Positions 1-10,515 of a stretch of DNA of 64,000 nt are shown here, piece after piece (position 1 is the stretch's first letter; each line of letters opens with the position of its first letter). Source of the DNA: Actinomadura rudentiformis. Its GTDB lineage: Bacteria > Actinomycetota > Actinomycetes > Streptosporangiales > Streptosporangiaceae. Made by a program: the position numbers and the translations under genes. Below the pieces are notes generated by a model. The model made no database searches. It was not told the DNA's origin and saw only the letters and a program-made list of their open reading frames with translations. The stretch lies in contig NZ_WBMT01000017.1 in assembly GCF_008923185.1 (NCBI RefSeq), forward strand, positions 1 to 64,000, given 5' to 3'.

Positions 1-189
1 CGGCCCAGCAGGCAGCGCGGCGGACGGGGCGGCGGGCGGCCCGGCAGGCGGCTCGGCGGGCGGTCCAGCGGGCGGGGCGGCGGGCGGTACGGCAGGCAGC
101 CTGGCTGACGGCCCAGTCGACGGCTCAGCGGGCAGCCTGGCCGGCGGCGGGGTGGTTTTGTCAGGGGGGTCGGGGGGTTGGGCGGTCAC
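1..189 (-). CDS. Pro/Ala-rich protein, N-terminal part only
   Basis: A GTG codon at 187-189 overlaps the TGA stop of the AAA+ gene (GTGA overlap) and opens a frame that stays open to the window edge, giving 63 codons. The residues seen are mainly Pro, Ala, Gly and Ser in PPAGPPAEP-like repeats after a short start (VTAQPPDPPDKTTPPP). This looks like the flexible N-terminus of a longer protein whose folded part lies outside the window. Translational coupling to the AAA+ gene suggests it belongs to the same operon. Function cannot be inferred; the low-complexity sequence alone would be weak evidence, and the exact overlap is the main support. Confidence 0.55.
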   Translation of the reverse strand, partial: MTAQPPDPPDKTTPPPARLPAEPSTGPSARLPAVPPAAPPAGPPAEPPAGPPAAPSAALPAGP

Positions 190-2102
190 TGGAGATCCAG
201 GCTCACGATGCTGCCCTCGCGGTGGATTCCGGAGACGGTGATCTTTTCGTCGGGGACCAGGTCGCGGTCGAAGAGGGCGCGGGCCAGCGGGTTGACGAAG
301 TAGGCCTCCAGGGCCATCCCGATGCCCCGGCCGCCCTTGTCGAGCTCGCTGGTGCACCATTCGCGCAGCGTGGCCAGGGCCTCACCCTTCACGGCCAGGA
401 CGAGCCGGTGCTCCTCGGTGACCCGCTTGCAGATGTTGCCGAACTGCAGATCGAAGATCTTTTCCGCGGCGGCGGCGGAGATGAAGTTGAAGACGACGAT
501 GTTGTCGCCGAAACGGTTGAGCAGCTCCGGCCGGTTGAGGACTTCGGTGAAGTGCTCGGCCACCGCGCCCTTGATCCGTCCCTCGACCTCGTCGTACGTC
601 ATGCCGGGTGTGATGTTCTGCACTCTGGTGGGCGCGGGGTGGGCGGGATCCGGACGGACCGTGATGTCGCGCGCCTGGGTGTACATGCCCAGGTTGGACG
701 TGAAGATCAGGATCGACTCGGAGAAGTGCACGGTGTTGCCGCGGCCGTCGGTGAGGCGGCCGTCCTCCAGGATCTGCAGGAACTTGTCCAGGATCCGCGG
801 ATGAGCCTTCTCGATCTCGTCGAAGAGGATCACCCGGAAGGGGTCCTCGCGGACCGCGTTGGTGAGCTCGCCGCCCGCCTCATGGCCGACGTACCCGGGT
901 GGCGACCCGATCAGGCGGTCCCCGGACCCCTCCCCCGAGAACTCGCTCATGTCGAAGCGCAGATACGCCGACTCGTCCCCGAAGACGAGCTCGGTGATGG
1001 CCTTGGCCAGTTCGGTCTTGCCGGTGCCGGTCGGCCCGGCGAAGAACAGCACGCCGCGGGGGCGGCTCCCGGACCGGGTCGCCTGGGCTCCGGAGAGGCC
1101 CAGAACGGCGCGCTTCAGGATGTCGAGGGTCTTGGTGACGGCCTGCGGCTGGCCGATCACCCGCTCCGGAACACGCTTCTCCCCTTCAAGGACACGGCGG
1201 CGCAGGTGGCCGCGGCTCCACGGGTTGTCGAGCACCCCGAGCTTGTACGTACGCACCGCGTCCGGGAGGTCGCCCAGAGAGACGTTGCGTTCCTTGGCGA
1301 GCCGGGTCACCTCGATCATCGACTGCAGGGTGAGGCCGTCGGCCTGCTCGGCGAACGCGTCGCACGCCTCGGCCGCGGCCTGGTCGGCACCCACGTCCGA
1401 GACCCCGAAGGCACGCGCCAGCAGCCGGGCCGTCTCCTGCCGGTCCCCCAGGTGCGGCCGCGGGATCGTGATCTCGCGGATGTTCTCGTTGTCGGCGGTC
1501 ATCCAGGGCGGGAGGTCGCCGGGCCGCTCCACCAGCCACACGATCGGGTTGTAGAGCGGTTTGGGACGCGCGCCCACGACGCGTACGGGACGGGCGGACC
1601 GCGACAGCTTCGTGCAGATGCGGAAGAAGTCGCGCTCGGCCGGCTCCAGGTCGGTGGGCGTCCGGGCGATCCGGGACGCCGAGTCGATCACGAACGCGGC
1701 GCGGACGTTCTCCTCCGGGCGCGCCACCGACGCCAGATGCTTGGTCAGGCCCTCCAGGGACGGCTTCTCGTCGGCCTTGAGCTTGCCCAGCAACTGCTCG
1801 GCTGCCTTCGCGGCCTCGTCGCCGACCTCGTCGTCGGTGTCGGGCAGCACCTGCAGGCCGTCCACCGGGTCGTACACGATCATGCAGGAGAACCCGCTGG
1901 ACCGCAGCGACTCCCACAGCAGGTCACGCAGCGGCAGCAGCCGGGCCGCCCCGCCGGCCTCCAGCGGCGGCGCCAGGAAGCTGTCATAGAGGTTGCCCGA
2001 CAACACATACTGGGAGTGCACCGACAACGTCGCGTCCAGTTCGCGGATGAACGGCGGCCAGCCCGGCAACCGCCCCCCGAGGGTCGGGGATTCAGTCATC
2101 AC
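186..2102 (-). CDS. ClpB-like AAA+ ATPase with degenerate N-terminal half
   Basis: 638 residues. The C-terminal half is an AAA_2/ClpB-type motor: Walker A GPTGTGKT (356-363), pore-loop-like GYVG (403-406), Walker B VILFDEIEKAHP (424-435) and sensor-1-like FTSN (467-470), followed by a C-terminal lid. The first ~300 residues look like another AAA-type domain, with a hydrophobic strand ending in Asp (AAFVID, 135-140), but I see no Walker A there, so it is probably non-hydrolytic. The Clp N-domain, the coiled-coil M domain and any ClpP-binding loop are not evident, so it is neither housekeeping ClpB nor a ClpC. Its ATG overlaps the previous gene's stop (ATGA). Expected role is ATP-driven remodelling of a partner encoded in the same operon; the partner is unknown. 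Confidence 0.85.
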   Translation of the reverse strand: MMTESPTLGGRLPGWPPFIRELDATLSVHSQYVLSGNLYDSFLAPPLEAGGAARLLPLRDLLWESLRSSGFSCMIVYDPVDGLQVLPDTDDEVGDEAAKAAEQLLGKLKADEKPSLEGLTKHLASVARPEENVRAAFVIDSASRIARTPTDLEPAERDFFRICTKLSRSARPVRVVGARPKPLYNPIVWLVERPGDLPPWMTADNENIREITIPRPHLGDRQETARLLARAFGVSDVGADQAAAEACDAFAEQADGLTLQSMIEVTRLAKERNVSLGDLPDAVRTYKLGVLDNPWSRGHLRRRVLEGEKRVPERVIGQPQAVTKTLDILKRAVLGLSGAQATRSGSRPRGVLFFAGPTGTGKTELAKAITELVFGDESAYLRFDMSEFSGEGSGDRLIGSPPGYVGHEAGGELTNAVREDPFRVILFDEIEKAHPRILDKFLQILEDGRLTDGRGNTVHFSESILIFTSNLGMYTQARDITVRPDPAHPAPTRVQNITPGMTYDEVEGRIKGAVAEHFTEVLNRPELLNRFGDNIVVFNFISAAAAEKIFDLQFGNICKRVTEEHRLVLAVKGEALATLREWCTSELDKGGRGIGMALEAYFVNPLARALFDRDLVPDEKITVSGIHREGSIVSLDLQ

Positions 2103-3415
2103 TCACTCCGCTCACGTTCCCGACGGCGTTCTCGTTGTTCGGTTCGCGTCCTAGTCTGCCGTGCGCCGGCGTTGACAGGCAGTTCCTGGACGCCCGGGTC
2201 GAGCCGCCATGTCACGTTTGACCTGATACCGGCTTCGGCCAGCTTGGCCCTGGCGGCCTCGAACGCCTCGCACCACTCCCGCTCGCGTTCAACATCCAGC
2301 CGCCTGTCGTCCTCACTCTCGGCGGGCCGTTCACGCCGCATCGCCGCCCGGATCAGCCGTTGCCCGGGTACGCCGCCGCCGCTGTCCGAATCGGCACTGC
2401 CCGGACCTCCAGTGCCCGGGCCGCCGCTGCCGGGCACCGTCCTACCTGGATCGCCGCTGCTGCCGGGCACGGCGCTGCCGGGGCCTCCGCTGGCGGGCGC
2501 GGAGATCGCCTCGACCGTCTCGTCGATGCGCATCTTGACGCTGTGATCGGGCCAGGTGCCCTTGGTGAGAACGATCGTGCCGTCCTTGGCGGTCAGCGTC
2601 TCGAAGCCCGTCTGCACCTCGTACCCCATCTCCTCGAAGGCCGAGGTGACGGACTCCAGTACGTACCGGCGTTCGGCTTCCGCCTGCTCGGCCGCCTCGC
2701 GCTCGGCGGCGCGGCGGCGTTCGGCGGCCCGGTGCTCCTCCGTGCGGCGGTTGGCGTCCTGGATGCGCAGCCGTACCTCCGTGAGGACGCCCTCCGCCTC
2801 GGCCTCGCTGGGCGCCTCAGCGATCAGCCGGGCCGCCTCCGCGACCGTACGCCGGTCATCATCGGTGGCGTCGGGCAGCAGCCGTGCCAACACACGTTCA
2901 AGCGTCTGCTGAATCTTCGTCAAATCGCGGTCGTAGGCCGCCGCGTCCGCGCGTTCCGGCCCCGGGGACGCGGAGGTGTCTGACGTGAGGCCTTCGGCGG
3001 GAACGGCGAAGAGCTGGGCGGTGACGTCGGCTGCGAGATGCTCGGAGATCTGGTGCTCGGCCGCGTCGAGGGCCGCGTCGGTGGCGGCGCACCAGGCGGT
3101 GAGCTCGTCGAGAGGCCGCCCCTCGTCCGGTTCCAGCGGAGCGGGCAGTGCCACGTCAGCCCCGACCCGGTCACGCGTCGTGGCGAGTGCGGAGATGCGC
3201 GCGTTGCGTTCCAGAACGGCGCGCAACGCCTGGTCGTACGCCTCGATCTCGGCCAGCGCCGCGGCCCGCGCCTCCGCCTTGCCCGCGGCGAGGGCGGCGA
3301 GCGCCTCGGCGCCGCGTCCCGCGAGACCGGCGGTGCGTCCCAGCACCCGGTTCATCCCCAGGCTGAGGACGACCGCCGCGTCCAGTGCGATGTCGGCCTC
3401 GACGCCGCTGCTCAC
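2099..3415 (-). CDS. Coiled-coil protein of kinase/AAA+ operon
   Basis: 438 residues, GTG start preceded by AAGGAGG. I do not recognise a named family. The N-terminal ~130 residues are Ala/Glu-rich helices. Residues ~165-250 form a charged coiled-coil-like stretch (runs of RRTEEHRAAERRRAAEREAAEQAE type), followed by a small predicted alpha/beta segment around residue 260, a Gly/Ser/Pro linker (~300-345) and a basic C-terminal tail ending in RERRRERERSE. No signal peptide or membrane segment is visible. Its stop overlaps the AAA+ gene start, so the two are translationally coupled and the protein may be an adaptor or substrate of that ATPase. That role is inferred from position only. Confidence 0.7.
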   Translation of the reverse strand: MSSGVEADIALDAAVVLSLGMNRVLGRTAGLAGRGAEALAALAAGKAEARAAALAEIEAYDQALRAVLERNARISALATTRDRVGADVALPAPLEPDEGRPLDELTAWCAATDAALDAAEHQISEHLAADVTAQLFAVPAEGLTSDTSASPGPERADAAAYDRDLTKIQQTLERVLARLLPDATDDDRRTVAEAARLIAEAPSEAEAEGVLTEVRLRIQDANRRTEEHRAAERRRAAEREAAEQAEAERRYVLESVTSAFEEMGYEVQTGFETLTAKDGTIVLTKGTWPDHSVKMRIDETVEAISAPASGGPGSAVPGSSGDPGRTVPGSGGPGTGGPGSADSDSGGGVPGQRLIRAAMRRERPAESEDDRRLDVEREREWCEAFEAARAKLAEAGIRSNVTWRLDPGVQELPVNAGARQTRTRTEQRERRRERERSE

Positions 3416-3485
3416 GTGCCGCCTCCTTGGTCATAGGTCGTACGCATCGAACGTGCCACACAGCTCACCGGATCGTCGCACCGGC

Positions 3486-5885
<2,400 letters not shown>

Positions 5886-5932
5886 TGCCCCGTCTATACG
5901 CCCGCGTGACTCCGCGAGCCTAACGCCGCCGC

Positions 5933-6457
5933 CTAGATCTTGTCCTTGATCGCCCTGAGGTACTCACTGATCTTGAACTGGTTGACCAGGAACTCCAACG
6001 CCATGCGTGAGATCAGTACCAGGAAGAGCCAGACGATCGGCGTCGCGATCAACGTCATGATCCCGAGTGTGGTGTTCCATTGGAGAAAAGCCAGGCCGTA
6101 CCACGCCATCACGATCGCCAGCAGCGTGATCACCATGAGCTCGAGCCGATAGATCAGCTTGATCATCTTGACGGTGACCATGTGGTCGAAGTTGGTGTCG
6201 ATCAAGGTCGCGAAGAGCCCCTTGTTCCCCGGCACCACTGCGCCAGGCCGTGGCCCCTCCTGCGGTCCGTACTGAGGCTCCACACCTGGCCGTGGCCGCT
6301 CCCCGGGGCCATGCTCACGCGGCCCCGGAACGTGCCCCGGACGCGGCCCCTGGAGTGGTGGCCTGGGAGGTCCGGCCGGACCAGACGGACCTGGCTGCCC
6401 GTAAGGACCGGGGGGCGGTGGGTACTGCGGCTGTCCGGAGTCGGACGGGTTAGTCAT
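5933..6457 (-). CDS. DUF4282 membrane protein
   Basis: 174 residues. The first ~85 residues are Pro/Gly/Arg-rich (PPPGPYGQPGPSGPAGPP-like) and probably cytoplasmic. The C-terminal ~90 residues match the DUF4282 pattern: FATLIDTNFDHMVTVK, two hydrophobic helices (about 108-128 and 135-155), then FLVNQFKISEYLRAIKDK. DUF4282 proteins are small bacterial membrane proteins of unknown function. Proline-rich N-termini are common among actinobacterial members. It is the first gene of a minus-strand operon with the kinase, coiled-coil and AAA+ genes, and its promoter should lie in the divergent region shared with the toxin gene. Confidence 0.85.
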   Translation of the reverse strand: MTNPSDSGQPQYPPPPGPYGQPGPSGPAGPPRPPLQGPRPGHVPGPREHGPGERPRPGVEPQYGPQEGPRPGAVVPGNKGLFATLIDTNFDHMVTVKMIKLIYRLELMVITLLAIVMAWYGLAFLQWNTTLGIMTLIATPIVWLFLVLISRMALEFLVNQFKISEYLRAIKDKI

Positions 6458-6598
6458 CGCTGTCTCCTGGGGGCTTATCTGGGGGGCAGCCTTGCACAGC
6501 CGACCCTAGAACGATTCCCACCCCGAGGGCGTGCTCCACAGACGGAGCCCTGGCAGATAAGGGTCACACCGCCGATATCAGATTTATGACCCCACCGG

Positions 6599-6610
6599 GT
6601 ATTGCAATAC
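6599..6610. promoter_or_regulatory. 12-bp perfect palindrome GTATTGCAATAC
   Basis: A perfect AT-rich palindrome in an otherwise GC-rich divergent intergenic region between the DUF4282 operon and the toxin gene, 24 bases upstream of a candidate -35 box for the toxin. This position is what one expects of a regulator site, but no regulator is encoded next to it. Confidence 0.35.
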
Positions 6611-6633
6611 GACGTCAGAGGAAACGCACGGCG

Positions 6634-6662
6634 TTGACGCTGTGAGTCTGGTGCGCTAACTC
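6634..6662 (+). promoter_or_regulatory. Candidate promoter of toxin-immunity genes
   Basis: TTGACG at 6634-6639, a 17-base spacer, then TAACTC at 6657-6662. This fits a principal-sigma promoter about 45 bases upstream of the GTG start at 6708. Confidence 0.4.
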
Positions 6663-6707
6663 TGGCAGTACGGGCGGAAGGGACGCGGAAATGGTCGCCA
6701 TGCGGCG

Positions 6708-8366
6708 GTGCCGGAAGCCGGGGGCTGGACGGTGAGCCGGGCGGAGCAGGCGGCGGCGCAGTTGCAACGGGTCAAGCAACTGGCCGAAGACCATGGCCCC
6801 GCCATGCGGCAAGCGTTTGCAGTGCTCCTGGAGGGTGCTCTGATCGGCCCTGCTGGTGAACGGCTCCTCAACGCCCTTGCCGAGCGGCACCGCGACGCAC
6901 GCTCGGACTTCTACGGCGCGTTCGATGCAGTCAAGAACCTTGCGGCCGAAGCCGAGGGCGGCCCTCCGCGCATCGGAGAGCCGTACATCCCTGGCCCACC
7001 CCGCGGTGGTCTGCGGACCGGCGACGTGCGAAGTGGTTCACCTGACGCCCTACACCGTCTGAGCGTAGAGCTGGATCGAGCAGGCCGCACCTGGCAGGAA
7101 GCAGGCCAGGCGCTGTCCAACATCCTCGGCGGCTTGGATCTCAGCACCGCCCCAGCCCAGAACATCGTCCGCGCTGGAGGCTGGGTAGCGGGACAGAGGC
7201 ACGACATCATCCGTCGCCGCGACGAACTCCTCAGGGCTGACCAGCAACAGCTTCTCCAAGCCACCTACAACACCGTGCGTGGCCTAGGCCAAGCCCTCGG
7301 CCAATCCGACTCGAATCCCCTCAACAAAGCCTGGAACGACTACGCCCATCGCTACCTGCCAGGCCTATGGGAGGGCACCAAAGACATCGGATTGACCGGG
7401 CTGGCCAGCAATCCGTTCACCGCACCCGCCTATGCGATGGCCAACCCTCGCAGTTGGATGCAGCGCGGACCGATCGGCCAATTCAAAGGTCTGATCCAAG
7501 GCGCGCAGCACCCCGTCGCCTTCGCCAAGGCAATGATCAACTGGGACCTCTGGAAGAGGGACCCCGTCCGCGCCTACGGCCAGGTCGTCCCATCCATCGT
7601 CATCGGCGCCCTCACGCTGGGCACCGGCTCCAGCAGCGGCGCGGCCAGTCGGCTCTCCACAGCACTCCGCCAGACCGGAAAGACCAAACCGGACACCCCT
7701 GAAGTCACCACCGGCGGGGCCGTCCGCGCCCTTGACGAGGCAGCGGACCAGGCCGGAAAGACCGACCCTCTAGGGAAACAGAACACCCGGACCCCGACAC
7801 CCGACTCTCCGATCTCACCAAAGCGGGAAGACCCGGGCATGCCGTCCCAGCCGGCACCGGCCCCAAAACCGCTCTACCAGAACCCAAAGGTCACGCGACA
7901 TTCCGGCACTGCCGGCCAGAAGGAGTTTGACTACAAGTTCCCGGAACTGAAGAATATCAACCCGCAATTCTCAACCGGCAAATGGGAGTTCCAAAACAAT
8001 TGCCAGAGCTGCGTGGTGAACGTCGATCGCAGACTTGCCGGTGAATCACCCAGCTCAGCCGTTCCACAGAACCCGAAATATCCCTTTGACTGGCCGCGGA
8101 GCGTCACTGACAACGCCGGTCCCGGCGGCTCGTTCCAACAGGTGAATGACTATGATGAAATCATCAACGAACTACTAAAGGCCGGAGACGGGGCTCGCGG
8201 CGTCGTACACGGAGGCAGGCTGGACCCCAAGACCGGAATATACATGTCAGGTCACGTTTTCAACGTCGTGAACCGTGGCGGCAAGATACACTTCATCGAC
8301 GGCCAAACAGGAACGTGGGCCCTATTGGAAAAATTTGGGCACCTTGAGTTCTATCGCACAAAGTAA
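6708..8366 (+). CDS. Polymorphic toxin with papain-fold (Tox-PL type) C-terminal domain
   Basis: 552 residues from a GTG; a second in-frame GTG at 6732 is possible. The N-terminal ~300 residues are helical with no signal peptide (WXG100/LXG-like character). A short hydrophobic stretch lies near residue 295, followed by a Thr/Pro-rich linker (~325-400). The last ~145 residues resemble Tox-PL papain-like toxins, a family predicted to deamidate glutamine: paired cysteines in NCQSCVVNVDRRLAG (Cys432, Cys435), His516 in SGHVFNVVN and Asp531 in FIDGQTG would form the Cys-His-Asp site. GC content falls and codon use changes over this C-terminal part, typical of swappable toxin tips. An Imm35-like gene follows 14 bases later. 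Export is likely by a type VII-like or other contact-dependent route; no ESX genes occur in the window. Confidence 0.8.
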   Translation: MPEAGGWTVSRAEQAAAQLQRVKQLAEDHGPAMRQAFAVLLEGALIGPAGERLLNALAERHRDARSDFYGAFDAVKNLAAEAEGGPPRIGEPYIPGPPRGGLRTGDVRSGSPDALHRLSVELDRAGRTWQEAGQALSNILGGLDLSTAPAQNIVRAGGWVAGQRHDIIRRRDELLRADQQQLLQATYNTVRGLGQALGQSDSNPLNKAWNDYAHRYLPGLWEGTKDIGLTGLASNPFTAPAYAMANPRSWMQRGPIGQFKGLIQGAQHPVAFAKAMINWDLWKRDPVRAYGQVVPSIVIGALTLGTGSSSGAASRLSTALRQTGKTKPDTPEVTTGGAVRALDEAADQAGKTDPLGKQNTRTPTPDSPISPKREDPGMPSQPAPAPKPLYQNPKVTRHSGTAGQKEFDYKFPELKNINPQFSTGKWEFQNNCQSCVVNVDRRLAGESPSSAVPQNPKYPFDWPRSVTDNAGPGGSFQQVNDYDEIINELLKAGDGARGVVHGGRLDPKTGIYMSGHVFNVVNRGGKIHFIDGQTGTWALLEKFGHLEFYRTK

Positions 8367-8380
8367 ACAGATGGGCAGCC

Positions 8381-8689
8381 ATGGACATCAAACACGCTCG
8401 GACCCTGGCCGAGAGATACCTGACGGAAAACTCCCCTCCCTCGCGACCGACCGCGCTATTTGAGGATGACCTCGTCGAGGACCATGGCTGGTGCTTCGTG
8501 TTCCCATGGAACACTGCCCGCTATGTCGAAACGCGCAACATGGCGGACATCATCGGACCAGGCTTCGGCCCAATTGTTGTCGTCAAGAAGAGTGGCGAAA
8601 CATGGATGATGAGCGGCTTCCCACCTCCCGAGCAGCAATTGAGTGCCTACGCGGCATCACATGGAATCTCAGATGAGGGCGGCGCGTAA
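8381..8689 (+). CDS. Immunity protein, Imm35/YrhB-like
   Basis: 102 residues, starting 14 bases after the toxin stop. The pattern GWCFVFPWNTARYVETRN...GFGPIVVVKKSGETWMMSG resembles the YrhB/Imm35 fold, where a Trp-rich beta hairpin is followed by a PIVVDK-like strand. Imm35 genes commonly follow papain-fold polymorphic toxins, so position and sequence agree. It should act in the cytoplasm by binding and blocking the toxin tip. Its base composition resembles the toxin 3' end, consistent with the two having moved as a unit. Confidence 0.75.
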   Translation: MDIKHARTLAERYLTENSPPSRPTALFEDDLVEDHGWCFVFPWNTARYVETRNMADIIGPGFGPIVVVKKSGETWMMSGFPPPEQQLSAYAASHGISDEGGA

Positions 8690-8778
8690 TATCGAACGGC
8701 ATCGATGTTGCTCCCTGAGATCTGAGTCCTCAAGACCCCCAAGCGCGCTCTGAGACTGAGGATAGGGATCACCCTGTC

Positions 8779-9369
8779 ATGTCTTCCCCCGTAGAGGTCG
8801 GCCACGTGTGGGTGCCGGCCGCGGCCACCGGCGCCGTGCCGGTCCTGCAGACCGACGATCGGCGGATCGTCGTCGCGTTCACCTCTGAGGAGAGCCTGCC
8901 GCCGGAGCTCCCGCCCGGCTGCGCCGAGTGGCAACACCTGCCGGTCGAACAACTGGCGCTGGTCTTCCCCGAAGACGTGGTGCTCCTTCTGGAGCCGGGC
9001 GGGCACATCATGGATCTCGATGGGCCCCGCGAACGCGCCACGGCCTTGGTCAACGCCGCTACGCAATACCTCGACAAGCAGATCGATGCCGAGGATCTGG
9101 TCGACGTCTTCCGGCGTTCGATCGTCTACTGCCAGGCAGGGGACGAACCAGGGTTCCTCGCGCACGCCGAGACGATCGCCGTGTTCAGCTCCCTGATCAC
9201 ATTCACCCAGTCCCTTGGCGACACGGCTTGGTTCTCAACAACGGGACAAGACGTCCTCGACCAGCTCAACGACAGGTACGAGCTGTTCCTCGATCCGTGG
9301 ACGTCCCACGCAACCGAGATCCCGCGAGCCGTCCAGTCAACGGAGACGCACCAGCAGCGTCACGACTGA
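8779..9369 (+). CDS. SseB-like N-terminal domain protein
   Basis: 196 residues. Residues 1-75 (VWVPAAATGAVPVLQTDDRRIVVAFTSEESL... LALVFPEDVVLLLEPGG) follow the SseB N-terminal pattern found in many actinobacterial accessory proteins: a strand, then vvaFTs, then a hydrophobic segment ending in nPGG. The C-terminal half (RERATALVNAATQYLDKQIDAEDLVDVF...) is helical and unassigned. It lies 89 bases after the immunity gene on the same strand and could be a second immunity-type or accessory gene, but this is not established. Confidence 0.55.
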   Translation: MSSPVEVGHVWVPAAATGAVPVLQTDDRRIVVAFTSEESLPPELPPGCAEWQHLPVEQLALVFPEDVVLLLEPGGHIMDLDGPRERATALVNAATQYLDKQIDAEDLVDVFRRSIVYCQAGDEPGFLAHAETIAVFSSLITFTQSLGDTAWFSTTGQDVLDQLNDRYELFLDPWTSHATEIPRAVQSTETHQQRHD

Positions 9370-9661
9370 GCAACCACGGGACGGCCGGAGCGTAACGGGG
9401 ACCATTTCTCATTAGGTGGAGGTGGCCTCCCGCGATAGCTGGAGCGTGCAGCACATCAGCAGCTCGGCCTGGCTGATCCAAGCGTCCGCCGGGCGTTGCG
9501 CCACGGCACAGGCAAGTCCGCGACCGCTCAATGGTCGTGTTCAGGCTTTTGTGTAAGAGGTCCTAACTGAAGGCATGGCATACGAGGCATTGTCTTCTTG
9601 GGCGATCATGGGAAACTGTGGCCCAGATGGCGCCGCCCGGATCAAACCGATCGGAGAAACG

Positions 9662-10099
9662 ATGCGCAACACCGAACTCGCGAAGCTCGACGGGCTCATC
9701 GGCGAGTGGACGACAACGATGTCGAACGCCTGGTTCCTCGAGCCGCCGGACCTCAAAACGCCGGGCAAGACAATCGTCGAGCTCCTTGGGGAATCCTTCC
9801 TGGTCGTGCGGACGGAATTCGGCGGAGGCGCGGACCACTCCGAAATGACCATTGTCATCGGACGCAGCGACCCGAACGACGCCTACGTCGCGCTCTACCA
9901 TGACGACCGCGGTGTATGCCGCCAGTACGCCATGACCTTCGACGGCGGGCGCTGGACCATGACCCGCCAAGACCCGGACATGCACCAGCGCTTCATCGCC
10001 GACGTCGACAAGGATCGCATCCTCGGACGCTGGGAGGCTTCCCAGGACGAGGGCAAGACCTGGCGGAAGGACTTCGACCTCACCTTCGAGCGAGCCTGA
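9662..10099 (+). CDS. DUF1579-like / lipocalin-type small protein
   Basis: 145 residues from the ATG at 9662, preceded by CGGAGAA; an open frame reaches back to 9575 but that extension shows no protein character. The sequence (LDGLIGEWTTTMSN..., GESFLVVRTEFGGG, MTIVIGRSDPNDAYVALYHDDRGVCRQYAMTFDGGRWTMTRQDPDMHQRF, GRWEASQDEGKTWRKDFDLTFER) looks like a single-domain beta-barrel of the DUF1579/nitrobindin-like type. These are small cytosolic proteins of poorly defined function. It stands alone between the toxin region and an IS remnant. Confidence 0.65.
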   Translation: MRNTELAKLDGLIGEWTTTMSNAWFLEPPDLKTPGKTIVELLGESFLVVRTEFGGGADHSEMTIVIGRSDPNDAYVALYHDDRGVCRQYAMTFDGGRWTMTRQDPDMHQRFIADVDKDRILGRWEASQDEGKTWRKDFDLTFERA

Positions 10100-10233
10100 A
10101 CGCGCCTGGTCACCGCCGACCCGACTCGAACGCGATTCGGCGCAAGCGGCTGGGCGGCCACAACGTACCGTGCGGATTGTGCACAGCCGACAACGCTCGC
10201 CGCGCTATCTTCCATGTCGCACGCCCGCCACGA

Positions 10234-10440
10234 TTCGTGCTGCAAACCGGAATCCGTAAGAGAGTCCGGTAGGAGTTCCTGCCCCAAGAGCTGGGATCTG
10301 GGTCTGGGCTGACGTGCCACCGGCGGCTGGCCGAACGGCACCATGCCGGGTGTGGGACACCTTGCAACGGCTGCTGCTGGAGCAATCGCAGGGCCGGCTA
10401 ACTGGACTGGTCGAGACCACTTGCACATGTGGGTGCTCAT
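10234..10440 (+). pseudogene. Remnant of IS5-family transposase (first ORF)
   Basis: Translation shows FVLQTGI, then after an in-frame stop EFLPQELGSGSGLTCHRRLAE. After a one-base loss it continues VWDTLQRLLLEQ. These pieces match in order the N-terminal part of IS5-type transposases (VLRTGI...LPQELG.GSG.TCWRRL...AGVW..LH..LL). At least one stop and one frameshift are visible and no downstream catalytic part is found, so it is a dead fragment. It fills most of the ~415-base gap between the DUF1579-like gene and the secretion operon. Confidence 0.65.
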
Positions 10441-10515
10441 CGGCGGCGATCTTCTGCTGCCGAGGCCATTCGCTGGTTCTGTCAGGGCCTCTCAAGGGCG
10501 CGTATGTCTGGGCCG

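Noticed and set aside
222..2546. Long open frame on the plus strand opposite the AAA+ and coiled-coil genes
   Set aside because: Its translation has no domain character and mirrors codon bias of the minus-strand genes, which have clear Walker motifs. High GC alone produces such frames.
6708..8366. Type VII secretion locus around the toxin
   Set aside because: The toxin N-terminus looks WXG-like, but there is no EccC, EsxA/B or mycosin gene in the window.
9370..9574. Possible IS end upstream of the DUF1579-like gene
   Set aside because: The sequence looks non-coding and unlike its surroundings, but I cannot match either end to the IS5 remnant or find a target duplication.
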